This document shows, piece after piece, positions 32,490 through 42,522 of a DNA stretch of 64,000 bases. The DNA is from Anastrepha obliqua (lineage: Eukaryota; Arthropoda; Insecta; Diptera; Tephritidae). Position numbers and translations under genes: made by a program. The DNA is taken from contig NC_072893.1 in assembly GCF_027943255.1 (NCBI RefSeq), positions 29,286,001 through 29,350,000 of the forward strand. Direction: 5' to 3'. The notes beneath the pieces were generated by a model. The model was not told where the DNA came from. It searched no databases and worked only from the letters and a program-made list of their open reading frames with translations. Every line of letters begins with the position of its first letter. Positions within the stretch are counted from its first letter, which is position 1.

Positions 32490-33410
32490 TTGTTAGACTT
32501 AGATTAGATTAGATTTGGGTGCGGTTGGACAAGCCCAAACACTCAGTCAGGAGACCATTGTACTACACCCGGATAGATTTCAGTAGAAAGAATAGAGATA
32601 GAAAAGATAAAATGTGGGGGGTAAAAACGGATAAATTAGCTTGAGGTCACTCTTCCACAAACCTCTTGGATTCATTGATGAATTTCAAGAGATCAGGAAG
32701 AGGAAGAGTATGAACTTTATCCATACTCAGCATATCGCAACCCAATATCCTAAGCCTGATTCTGGAAAACGCCGGACAGCTACAGAGAAAATGTGCTGTA
32801 GTGTCGTCAACCTCAAGACAGGATAGGCATATCGGGCTGTCTACGACACCCATGGCAACCATATGCTGACCACAGGTGTTGTGCCCTGTGATTACACCCA
32901 CCAGTAGGTACTCTCAGGTTCTTTCTGCTGAGTTTTTGGAGAAAGGTCGTTATTTAGTGTTTGGTTCTTTCACAAAGCACTTGGCTATTCTGCACGAGTT
33001 CAACCCAGACCAACGTCCTCTATGGGTAGACCTCATGAAGTCGTCAATACATAGTTAAATCGATGCGGAATTGACACCTAGAATGGGTTCAGGGCCTAAT
33101 GGCATACATGCAGAGCCTTCATTAGCCAGTTAATCAGCCAACTCGTTCCCTGTAATACCACAATGTCTAGGCACTCAAATAAGACTAACTTTGTTGTGTT
33201 TTGCAACACTCTTCAGTTTTGTCTTACATTCACCGACTAACTTCGAAGAGCAGCGTGGGTTAGCAATGGCTTTCAGTACAGCTTGACTTGACTGTCACTA
33301 CAAATTTCAATATTGCTACCCCGCCACTTTTTCTCAATTAGCCAGTATGCCACATTCAAGACATTATTAGACTTAGAAGGTCCCTGAATTATGAGAGTGG
33401 AAAAGTTGTA
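32490..33410 (-). pseudogene. LOA-like LINE 3' end (RNase H end, zinc knuckle, TCTAA tail)
   Basis: Minus strand. From 33400 downwards: the end of the RNase H domain (a VLNVAYWLIEKKWRG segment near 33345 and an ELAD..ANEGS motif near 33125), a spacer, then VGVITGHNTCGQHM at 32890 and the knuckle CLSCLEVDDTTAHFLCSCPAF near 32780-32830. The frame ends at 32647. The 3' UTR matches that of the LINE at 53390 (AACACTCAG..CCATTGTA), and the element ends in a (TCTAA)n-type tail at about 32490-32513. It belongs to the same family as the larger LINE inside the Tc1 at 52619. Confidence 0.82.
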
Positions 33411-33730
33411 AAATATTAGGCCACTCGCCGCTTTGTCTTTAAACGTCACAATTTTCTTTACATTGTATTTTAATTTTTTTCGTATAAAACTTCATTTCTC
33501 ATTAATATTACTTATTTCGCATATTTTTGTGGAACATTTCAACATGTGTGGCGAACGAATACACCATTAATTTGTGCCTAACATTTTGATATTTTTTCAT
33601 GCCATTTTGCCGCACTGCGTTATTATTAAAAAATAACTTTGTCCACCCTGCGGAACCGACACGTAAATCGAAATTTCTTTATTACATGAGATATGTCTTT
33701 AGTAAGTGTTTTTAGCAATTACGTTATTTG
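33411..33730. other. Gene-free stretch
   Basis: About 320 bp between the LINE 3' end and the TTAA element. No signal recognised. Confidence 0.5.
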
Positions 33731-33734
33731 TTAA

Positions 33735-34435
33735 GGGGGGACTCTACTGTAAAACTTAAAAAAAATCGATTTTTTACTTTTTGTTGAAACATACTCAGAA
33801 ACAACTCCAGAATGTTCCATGAAAATCTTAAAAAGAAATCTTGAATAGTTTTCAAGTTATAAAAGTTTTAGCAAAGCAGGTATAAACTGAGCGCTCGAGA
33901 GGTTTACGGTCATATGCGTGTTTTTCTCGAAACCACGTTTTCAAAATTGCCCACATCACAGCTCCGTGAAAAATTAACATATCAAGCTCAAACTTTGATA
34001 GTATATTTTTAACAATATTTACTAGTTTTTAAAGCTATGGTGGGGAAAAATTTATTATTTATAACCCCTTTTTTAATAACAAAATGACAACAAAAAAATG
34101 TCGATTTTTTAAAAAACTTCAAAAATTTTACAAAAAAATTTTTTTTTTGCAAGTAATAGGCTTAACAACTAAAAATAATGATATATAATAAAAAAAATTT
34201 GGGTTTTTTGATTTCAGATTTTTTTTAAATGCGCGACAGTGTGGGCAGATTTCAAAAGGCGTTTCGGGGGAGCGGCTGTACAGCTGCCATTTTGAAATGA
34301 AAATAAATTTAAAAATTTTTTTTGTACACTCAAGACCTGTGTTTATGTAACACTAAACTTTTTTTTACTAATTAAATTAATACAAGTATGAAAACAAAAT
34401 CCATGAAAATTTGATTTTTACAGTAGAATCCCCCC
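33735..34435. mobile_element. TTAA-flanked non-autonomous element, copy B
   Basis: 701 bp between TTAA at 33731-33734 and 34436-34439. The ends are GGGGGGACTCTACTGTAAAA and, inverted on the right, GGGGGGATTCTACTGTAAAA, with one mismatch in 20 bp. The interior has CGTGTTTTTCTCGAAACCACG and a CAAGTTATAAAAGTTTTAGC block, in common with copy A. No coding capacity. Confidence 0.8.
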
Positions 34436-34439
34436 TTAA

Positions 34440-35490
34440 GGTAAAAGAGAACTTTTTAATACACAATTCGAGTCGAAAAAGCTTATGGAGTAAAATAGAA
34501 AATATGCTGAGGCTTTGCCATGAAAAATGGAATTAAAGTAATGAGCGTCTGCAGCCATTAGCGTAGCGGGGCGGCAGGTACATAATGTCTGTTAAATAAT
34601 AAAGTTAACGGATTTCTACTACTTTCATCCATGCATACACACAGAAGCGTACATTTAGTTAACATAATCGACACACGCACAGCGCTACAATGCACACAAC
34701 CGCTGATGACTGGCATTGGTAACTGGTGTAATACAAAAGAAAAAAAAAAAAATACTCGTAAAGCATTTGAAAAAAAAACATGAATAAGGAACGAATGCCA
34801 CCAATAACACAATGAACAATGACTAGATAAGCAGCAATAAAAAAACAGTTGAAAGCTATTAACATAAAAATGCGTTGCTGACTGCAGCTGAAGAAAATTA
34901 ACATAGAAAGAAAGGTGATGCCAAAGAAAAGTAAGCGAGAAATACGCAGCGAGTATTAGCGCATATCTACAATAATTGCATTGGAAGATTATGACTTTCA
35001 TTAAATAAACCGGGATCAGTGACAGGTCACTGAATTACAAAGTTGGTAAGAGAGACAAGTTTTTTTTTCAAGTACGCAGTGGCTGTAAATAGTGAAAAAA
35101 TAATTAATTTTTGTTTAATATAATAACAGGCGACTTTATTGCTCATAATTTCATTAACCTTCAATCCGAGGTGTCAATTCTCAACAGATTTATGAATTAA
35201 TTTATTAAAGTAGTTGGCGGCTGCAAATTATACAGAAACAATGCTGAAACGATTGTGACGTCCACCCACCATGAAGGAGTGTTTATTAATGTTAAAAATT
35301 TTCTCCCAACCCATTCTCTGCTATGCCGATTATGAGGAGGTGTGATTTCTAGACCACGCGTACCATTTTCGGTATACGGTAAGCATTTTAATAATTTTTC
35401 ATAAATACCCAGCATCAAGGAAAAAATTTTATACTTACATATTTAAAAAATCTACGGGATTCTCTTACAACTTGGCACTTAAACTTTATA
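34440..35490. other. Gene-free stretch
   Basis: No supported gene. The long frame at 34558-35001 on the minus strand is Phe/Cys/Tyr-rich from A-rich DNA and has no domain I recognise. Confidence 0.5.
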
Positions 35491-35496
35491 ATAACG

Positions 35497-35745
35497 GGTG
35501 TTTTTTAGCTGCATGAGAACTATCGTTTAAACCTTGCACAACGCTTCCAAATTGTGGAAATTTACTTTGAAAAAAGAAAATAAATAAATCTGTGCGCGTA
35601 GTTCATAGAGCGAAGTGTTGAAGAAGAGCCGGTGAAATTTTGAATCGTCGTCGTTCTCAACTTGTTGGTCTTTAATTTTACAAAAGGATCTTGGCTTACG
35701 TGCCTATACAACACAGCCGGTGCAAGAACTGAAGCCGAAAAAATA
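35497..35745 (+). pseudogene. DDE_3 transposase N-terminal fragment
   Basis: Begins after a GGGTGTTTTTTAGCTGCATG end-like motif. The plus-strand reading gives AQRFQIVEIYFEKRK, a degraded middle, then LILQKDLGLRAYTTQPVQEL, matching in order the helix-turn-helix region of the transposase at 21530-22300. The rest of the gene is gone; A/T minisatellite sequence begins straight after it. Confidence 0.65.
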
Positions 35746-35749
35746 TGTT

Positions 35750-37375
35750 TATAAAAATAAATTAACTTTTGTGAATATTATTTAATAAAAAAAACTATTA
35801 TTTCACATCTTCTAAAAAATTTTACTAATTGGGCTCATTTAAATGTAACTAAATAGAATTAATTCATATCTTCTAAAAATAAGGTAAGTTGGATTTTTTT
35901 ACTAAAATCGAATTTTTTATAAAAAAAAAATATTTTTATAAAAATAAAATAGCCTTTGTGAAAAATATTAAAAAAAAAATATTGTTTGTTCTAAAATTGA
36001 ATTAAAAAAAAAGCCTTTTTATAAAAATAAATTAGCTTTTATGGAAACCATTAGGTAAAGTAAAAATTTGGTAAACTCAATTTTTTATTAAACTCGAATT
36101 TTTCATAAAAATAAATTAGCTTTTATGAAACACATTAAATAAAAACAAATTTCTTTGTACTAACATCGAATTTTTCATAAAAAAATATTTTTATAAAAAT
36201 AAATTAGCTTTTGTGAAAAATATTTAATAAAAAAAGGATGTTTTATAAAAATAAGTCAGCTTTTGTGACAAACATTTAATAAAAAAATTAGCTTGTACTA
36301 AAATCGAATTTTTTATAAAAAAAAATATTTTTATAAAATAATTAACTTTTGTGAAAAATAATAATAAAAAATTTGTTTTTTTTTAAATGGAGTTTTTTAT
36401 AAAAATAAATTAACTTTTGAGAAAAATATTTAATAAAAAAATGTGTTTGTTCTAAAATCGAATTTTTATTATACAAACTTTTTTTTATAAACCTAAATAA
36501 GTTTTTATGAACAACATTTAAAAAAAATTTATACTATTATAGTATCTATTTTTTTATAAAATATAATATTTTAAACTAAATAATTAGCTTTTATGAAGAA
36601 TATTTAATAAAAAAAATATTTAGAGCAAGCAAATCAAATGTTTAAAAAAAAAATATTTTTATAAAAATAAATTAACTTTTATGAAAAACATGTAAGAAAA
36701 AAATTTCTTTGTTCAATTTATTTATATAAAAATTAAAAAAACAAAATTAAAAAATATTATTTTATGAAAATAAATTAGCTTTTGTGAAAAATGTTTAATA
36801 AAAAAATTTGTTTGTGCTAAAATCGACGTTTTTATAAAAAAATATTTTTACAAAAATAAATTAGTTTTCATGAAAAACATTTAATAAAAAAAATTTGTTT
36901 GTACTAAAATCAATTTTTTATAAAATATAATGTTTTTAATTAAATAAAAAGCTTTTGTGAAATATATTTCATATAATAATAAAAATATGGTTTGTACTAA
37001 AATCCAGTTCTTCATAAAAAAAAAAATATTTTTATAAAAATAAATTTACTTTTGGGAAAAATATTTAATACAAAAAATTGTTGCACTAAAATCGAGTTTT
37101 TCATAAAAAAAATATTTTTATAAAAATAAATTAGCATTTGTGAAAAACATTTAATAAAAAAATTTTGTTTGCATAAAAATCGATTTTTTTTAAATAAAAT
37201 TTAAAAAAAGAAAAATATTTTTGTGAAAATAAATTGGCTCTTGTGAAAAATATTTAATAAAAAAAATTCTTTATACTAAAATCGAATTTTATACAAATAA
37301 AAATTTTAAAAAATTATTTTATAAAAACAAATTACCTTACGACGCCATTTGCAAGAAATTATAAATATTTCGCTA
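35750..37375. repeat. 86-bp A/T minisatellite array
   Basis: About 17 copies of a unit containing AAATAAATTAGCTTTTGTGA, a ATTTAATAAAAAA run, TTTGTTTGTACTAAAATCGA and a TTTTTATAAAAAAATATTTT stretch. Landmark spacing is mostly 80-104 bp with a strong mode near 86. No coding function. Confidence 0.85.
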
Positions 37376-37396
37376 AGGTGAATAATTTTGCGCCAC
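37376..37396. repeat. Right end of a GGTGGCGC-family element
   Basis: AGGTGAATAATTTTGCGCCACCT closes the 86-bp array. It is the same terminus that closes the TTTAGTAAAA array at 5886. The corresponding left terminus was not found left of 35750. Confidence 0.6.
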
Positions 37397-38520
37397 CTCA
37401 TATAAAAATAGGGAAATTTTAATTATTTAGAAGTAAATAAACAAAATACGAAACATTGGCATTTTATGGAAAAAATTTAATTTTGATTAAAAGACAAAAG
37501 ACGTACTCTTCACTTTCTAAAACTGAAATAAAAATCTGAAAACAACTTTCGGTGAAGCGAACCCCAATAAAATTGTCTATAGCTGGCAGTCTTTGATCCT
37601 CAAGTGCGTAGCAGACGCATACAAAATATTTTTCAATTGTAAGTGTATATTTACTATACATGCGTAGCACCCTCCCCTCCGCCCGTACCACCACACAAGT
37701 TTGAGTTTTCATTGTACCGTTTCACTTTAACAGGAACAGTCCCCGTCTATGAAGGTGTTTTGATTTGTTAGTGCATGCATATGTATGTATGTATGAATTT
37801 ATGTATGTGTATATGGGTATGTATGTATATGGAATTGTATGTTTGTACCCGTGCTTTATGTGCAAATGTTCGTGTGCAAAAAAAAGTTATAAACGTGGCA
37901 AAAACATTAATAATTATTTTACGAGCTCTAAAACTTTTTAATTTAATTTCGAAAAGATGCTACAAAACTTTTTGATTGATGTACCGCCCAGCATTGCGTG
38001 AATGAATGAGTGATGATAACTGCAGGTAACAAATAGGCTGAATGGTAGGCATTAAATTGTTGGCTTTCGACATTAAATTGGTAACCAGCAGCCATCAACC
38101 CCCAAATTGTACGTTTATGTAGACGTGCATGCATACATAGATACATACACACATACATGGGCTCATACAATACTTCCATCAGTTGAATGAAATCTGAAAA
38201 ATGTGCAAGTTTCATAAATTGACGGAACAAATTTACTAAAAACGAAATTGCCTACAATAAAGTGAGCTTTAAGAGTTTGACTTTTAAGTTGGCAATACTG
38301 TTGCTCTGTGATAATCATTTTATTAGACTCGCAGTTCACTTTTTTTGTTGCTTTAGTCGTTTATTATATTTCATTTGTATTTTTATGATCTCCTCCTAGT
38401 AAAATCCTTTTACTTTCCTTTCACCAACACAAATATAGTAAAATGAGGTTCTTTGACAAATGCAACTTTAAATCTCCTTGAAATTTCCTAACGAATTATT
38501 TTGATAAATATATATGTTAA
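37397..38520. other. Gene-free stretch with TATG microsatellite
   Basis: A TATG/TGTATG-rich patch lies at about 37775-37830. Overlapping short frames there are compositional. No gene. Confidence 0.5.
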
Positions 38521-38711
38521 AGGTGGCACAAAATTAATCATCCAATTATGTTTTTAAATAACTTTTTTTTACTACATAAAAAAAAAATATAAAAAAAATT
38601 AAATAAAAAAAAAATAAGCAAAAAAAAGCTGTCTACTTCACATGTTCCAAATATAATTAACATTGCAAAAATTAGAAATTCTCCGATAGGGTGATTAATA
38701 TCGCGCCACCT
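38521..38711. mobile_element. GGTGGCGC-family element, compact copy
   Basis: 191 bp with ends AGGTGGCACAAAATTAATCA and TGATTAATATCGCGCCACCT (inverted). In the reverse direction the landmarks ATCGGAGAATTTC, TTTGCAATG, ATATTTGGAACATGTGAAG and TAGACAGC match the copies at 4668 and 15283. The centre is a short A-run with no array, so it represents the basic MITE form of the family. Confidence 0.8.
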
Positions 38712-39289
38712 TGTACATGCAACCGAATAGATCTGGGAGACGCGAAGTCTACATCCATGCTTCTAGGGATGCTGCTTATCTGCTCTTGTAACGAACGCAA
38801 AATTATAATAAGTTGACTTAGCATATTTGGCATAAAATCTAGAATGAAAATGCAGTGACCTCAAATCCATTAGTCTTCACCGGGAACGATAAGACGATAG
38901 AAGTTCCACAAGAAGAGGTTCCCCAATAAAAGTTCGGAAGAGCGAAGCATATGCTACTACGCTGCACCCTTTTGTTTCTTCGGGAATGCGTAAATTAAGT
39001 AAGGTTCCAAACTATTGATGCATATTCCTCTACTTTGACCTAACTAGGGAGTTGTAAAGCGATTTTTTGTGCAGCGAAAAACAAAAAACCTTCAGTTTAA
39101 TAAAATTATTATTATTAATGAAGAAAAAAACTAACTGGCAGTAGAAGGCTGAGCTTTAAAAAGGCTTATAATAAGCAGTGACTTGTAGAAATGTTTTTCA
39201 ATCTTTTCAGGCACAAAACACCTTTCAAAATAGTTTCTCATTGTCCAAATTAAATATCTAAGACTGCTTCTTAGTAGAACGAATGGTAC
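38712..39289. other. Gene-free stretch
   Basis: No gene recognised. The minus frame at 39131-39457 overlaps a plus-strand LINE end and is a shadow. Confidence 0.5.
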
Positions 39290-39556
39290 AACAGCAGCAT
39301 CCGATGGATAGGACACGTTTGCAGAATGCCAGATGAAAGAATACCTAGCAAAATTTTGGATCGTCGCATATATGTATGGTGAAAAGCGAAGAGAGCCACC
39401 GCGAAAAAGGTGGATAGACGACGTTGAGGATGATCTGAGAAGCATAGGAGCTACCAACTACCGTAGTATGGCCATGAACCGAGATGCATGGAAAAAAATT
39501 GTGGCGGCAACTAAGGCTCACATCGGGCTGTAGTGCTATGTAAGATGATGATGAGT
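39290..39556 (+). pseudogene. RTE-like LINE C-terminus and GATGAT tail
   Basis: Plus strand, RWIGHVCRMPDERIPSKILD from about 39302 in one frame. After a shift near 39385 it reads RKRWIDDVEDDLRSIGATNY and MNRDAWKKIVAATKAHIGL with a TAG at 39531-39533. This is the conserved C-terminal end of an RTE-type ORF. A GATGATGATGA run follows at 39545, as expected for the 3' tail. 5'-truncated copy. Confidence 0.78.
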
Positions 39557-39957
39557 CCAAAAGATGTGTTAAGTGTATCAGCGGTGTTTTTCATTGTTAA
39601 TCAAAGATTTTCGAACGGAATTTTAATTTTTCAAGCACAAAATATAATTCAAATTTAATTAAAGGAAATGTAAATAGTCTCAGCGAGATCTCTATTTGTC
39701 AATTGGCCGATTTTTGAGCAAGAAAGTTCCGTTTTCCTTGAGAGGGAACGTATTTGGTGAAGACACCCGAACGATGACTGATTTACGGTGGTATAGTCGC
39801 TTCAGCAGGCGCAGCAAAGAAATGAGAGCCAAGATACTTAAATCTTAGCAGGGTAGTTAAGGAGAAAGTGTTGAGATACTTCCACCCCATCCTCCATACG
39901 ACTGACGCAAAAAGGACTCGAAGTAATGCCGAGTTTCACAGCATGTATACCTCGCAG
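39557..39957. other. Gene-free stretch
   Basis: About 400 bp. No coding signal or repeat recognised. Confidence 0.5.
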
Positions 39958-40262
39958 TCGCATAGCCGAATGGGTTGGTGCGTGATTACCATTCGGAATT
40001 CACAGAGAGAACGTTGGTTCGAATCTCGGTGAAACACCAAAATTAAAAAAAAAACATTTTTCTAATAGCGGTCGCCCCTCGGCAGGCAACGGCAAACCTC
40101 CGAGTGTATTTCTGCCATGAAAAAGCTCCTCATAAAATATCTGCCGTTCGGAGTCGGCTTGCAACTGTAGGTCCCTCCATTTGTGGAACAACATCAAGGC
40201 GCACACCACAAATAGGAGGAGGAGCTCGGCCAAACACCCAAGAAGGGTGTACGCGCCTATTA
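39958..40262 (+). repeat. tRNA-derived SINE, copy 4 (complete)
   Basis: Plus orientation. Head CATAGCCGAATGGGTTGGTG, B box GGTTCGAATCTC at about 40018-40029, a middle with GCGGTCGCCCCTCGGCAGGC and TGCCATGAAAAAGCTCCTCA, the CCGTTCGGAGTCGGCTTGC block, and 3' end GGTGTACGCGCC followed by a (TA)n tail at about 40260-40278. One of the two best copies for defining the family. Confidence 0.93.
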
Positions 40263-40754
40263 TATATATATATATATACCTCGCAGTCAATGTGCTGTAA
40301 GGGCATCCACGAAATTCAAGATCTGAGATTTTGTTAACCTCAGGAGATCCCTCGAGCGCCTCCGACCCACTCGTGGCCAGAAAGGCTACGCTACCTTACA
40401 AGTTCGTGTAATTACGCAGCGTTCGCTGAGTTGACGCGAAGCCCACTTCTCCAGGAGCAGACCACAGGCAGTCAACGGGATCCCAATCCTCTCGTTTCGC
40501 GGGGTAACTACCTCACAGGTCCCCTGTCTAGCCAGCTCATCTACCTCGCAGTTTCCTGAAATGTCGCTATGACCAGGTACCGCGAACCAAGATACCCTTA
40601 TATCGAAGAATTCGGATGCGATCGAAAGTGAAGTCAGGCATTCTCTAACCAGTTTCGAGTTCACCATCATCGAGCCCAGGGTTTTGATTGCCGCTTGGCC
40701 GGAGTAGATAGCAACCTCCGTGACAGTTATTACACAAGTGAGCGGCTTCTTTAA

Positions 40755-41074
40755 CCCCTTGCCGTGCTTTAACGAGTCTGACTCGTAATGCAAATTTTGG
40801 TCCAAACATGAATATGACGAGCCAGGCTCGTGAATAGATCGTCGAGTCAAACGTAAATATCACGAGCCGAAGTCGTGTACAGATAGTCGGATCAAACATA
40901 AACATTACGAATCTGGGTCGTGATTGAATGTTAGTTTCTATCTGTACGCCACCAGAGTTAGTCACGAGTCTCATGCTGTTACAAAGTAGTTTATATTATT
41001 CTGATCTGTTTACCACGCGTTGACGCGTAACACTTGGGTCCAAGTTTCGTCGAGCTAAAGGGCACGGCAAGGGG
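40755..41074. mobile_element. piggyBac-like MITE in LINE RNase H
   Basis: 320 bp between TTAA duplications at 40751-40754 and 41075-41078. Left end CCCCTTGCCGTGCTTTA; right end, inverted, CCCCTTGCCGTGCCCTTTA. A CCC-initial terminus after TTAA is the piggyBac signature. It splits a LINE RNase H frame, and dropping the insert plus one TTAA restores that frame. It carries no transposase and holds a 45-bp minisatellite. Confidence 0.85.
40765..40945. repeat. 45-bp minisatellite of hairpin units
   Basis: Four units, each starting with an imperfect palindrome of the form ACGAGYCNGRCTCGT (40771, 40816, 40861, 40907), then about 30 bp with the pattern GTC(A/C)AA(A)C(A)TGAATAT. On the minus strand this gives three near-identical 15-residue repeats, a by-product of the 45-bp period, not evidence of a protein. 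Confidence 0.8.
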
Positions 41075-41402
41075 TTAATTGCCGCTTCCTCTGCTTGGAA
41101 TACACTGCAATGGTCCGGTAACCTGAACATGGGTCTGTTGGGGAGCTCCTTGCAAAATATTCCTGCGCCAACCCTTCCATCCAATTTCGAGCCTTCCGTG
41201 AACAGGATCACCAGGCCCTGCCTTCAAATACTGCATCCCACCCACTCCTTCCTGGAAGGAATGTAAGTGGAGAATGTTACGTTCGGACTAAGCAGTGGTG
41301 CGCATTGATCAGACGCCAAAGGGATGAGTCCAATATTTCTAAGGATTCTTGAGTGTCCATAATTGAGGTCAAGTTCTAGCCTTATGGTGCTCACACTCAC
41401 CA

Positions 41403-41549
41403 ACGTAAACGTACGCCCGTAACAGCTGACACGATAAAACTAATGAGAGCCCAATGTAAATGAATTCTCACCACCGTTCCGTTCCGTAGTATCGTAGATG
41501 GTTATTTCATCGTGTCAGCTGATACGGGCGTACGAGCGTACGTTTACGT
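41403..41549. mobile_element. 147-bp MITE with ACGTAAACGTACG ends
   Basis: The left arm ACGTAAACGTACGCCCGT, then CAGCTGACACGAT, is mirrored on the right by ATCGTGTCAGCTGATACGGG and CGTACGTTTACGT, with an extra CGAGCGTA in the right arm. It interrupts the LOA-like LINE. I could not fix an exact target duplication (ACCA is near both sides). Superfamily unknown. Confidence 0.7.
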
Positions 41550-41690
41550 AACCACAGCTTTGCCTGCAATGTCTAGTAGGGGTAACTCGAAGCGCTCCAC
41601 TGATTCCAATGAGGGTAGACCTTTGGATTCTTTCCAGCTTCTTCAACGATGCCATCTTAGCGACCGCTTTAGGAAACATATTTTTTTTCT

Positions 41691-41788
41691 TCCATTATTT
41701 GGTGTTTCGTGCACAAGGTTTCGAATTGTCCGAATTTTTAGTTTATTTTAAATTTCATCTACTTTTTGACCACCTTAAGCAACTTATC
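41691..41788. other. Spacer between LINE and SINE
   Basis: Short spacer with no feature. Confidence 0.4.
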
Positions 41789-42097
41789 GGCCGCCGTAGC
41801 CGAATAGGTTGGTGCGTGACTACTATTCGGAATTGAGAGAGAACGTAGGTTCGAATCTCGGTGAAACACCAAAATGAAGAAAAAGTTTTTTCTAATAGCT
41901 GTCGCTTCTCGGCAGGTGATGGCAAAGCTCCGAGAGTATTTCTGCTATGGAAAAGTTCCTCATAAAACATATCTGCCGTTCGGAGTCGGCTTGTAACTGA
42001 AGGTCCCTCCATTTGTGGAACAACATCAAGACACACACCACAAATAGGAGGAGGAGCTCGGCCAAGCATCCAAAACAGGATGTACGCGCCAATTAAA
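41789..42097 (+). repeat. tRNA-derived SINE, copy 5 (complete)
   Basis: Plus orientation. Head CGTAGCCGAATAGGTTGGTG, B box GGTTCGAATCTC at about 41850-41861, then the CGGCAGGTGATGGCAAA body, CCGTTCGGAGTCGGCTTG, ACACACCACAAATAGGAGG and GATGTACGCGCCAATTA, with an A-rich tail to about 42109. It lies 5' of the LOA-like LINE, while copy 4 lies at the LINE's 3' side. Confidence 0.93.
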
Positions 42098-42491
42098 ACA
42101 AAAAAAAACAACTCATCCGTTCACTTTGGATGGAAAATGTTGCTATTGCATTAGTTTGAAAAAAAAAGAGAAACATATATTTGGACCACCCTGTAGCAGT
42201 CACATAATATTAATCATGCGCATATATGTATGCACATCCAACCGATTTCTTATCTGAAGCCAAATGTAAACACTCTATTATCCAACAGCTTTGCAACGCG
42301 CTCAAGTTATACGCAACTGAAATTGTATACTTGAAAATCCAATGTTATCAAACAGGAAAAAGGCAAAGAATCCATGAAGCCAACAATGCATGCGACTTAA
42401 GCAAATACTTTTCTCTACCAATAACCCTGACCATTCCATGAATTCGAATATCCATACGTTGTACAACATATGTAGGTATGTATTCGAGCTT

Positions 42492-42522
<31 letters not shown>

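Larger units (their letters stand above)
40280..41690 (-). pseudogene. LOA-like LINE fragment invaded by two MITEs
   Basis: Minus strand. From high to low coordinates: LKKLERIQRSTLIGISGAL near 41620, a MITE at 41403-41549, the TIRLELDLNYGHSRIL and EWVGCSI segments, the RNase H start ILFTEGSKLDGRVGAGIF near 41200 and CSVFQAEEAA near 41090, a second MITE at 40755-41074, then the rest of RNase H (VTEVAIYSGQAAIKTL; VPGHSDISGNCEVDELARQG near 40530) and the region before the knuckle near 40300-40390. In RNase H the first acidic residue of the FTDGSK motif is Glu here. Excluding the inserts the copy is readable with few frame breaks. Confidence 0.8.

Noticed and set aside
34558..35001. A 147-codon minus-strand frame
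   Set aside because: Its Phe/Tyr/Cys-rich reading comes from A-rich DNA; overlapping frames in the same region are equally long.
35750..37375. CRISPR-like regular repeats
   Set aside because: Units are A/T minisatellite with no unique spacers, in an insect genome; no cas genes.
39958..40040. A true tRNA gene from the A and B boxes
   Set aside because: The boxes belong to a 300-bp SINE present in six copies, and the region does not close into an acceptor stem.
40645..40974. A frame with three near-identical 15-residue repeats
   Set aside because: The period is the 45-bp minisatellite inside a MITE; hairpin-forming DNA explains it without a protein.
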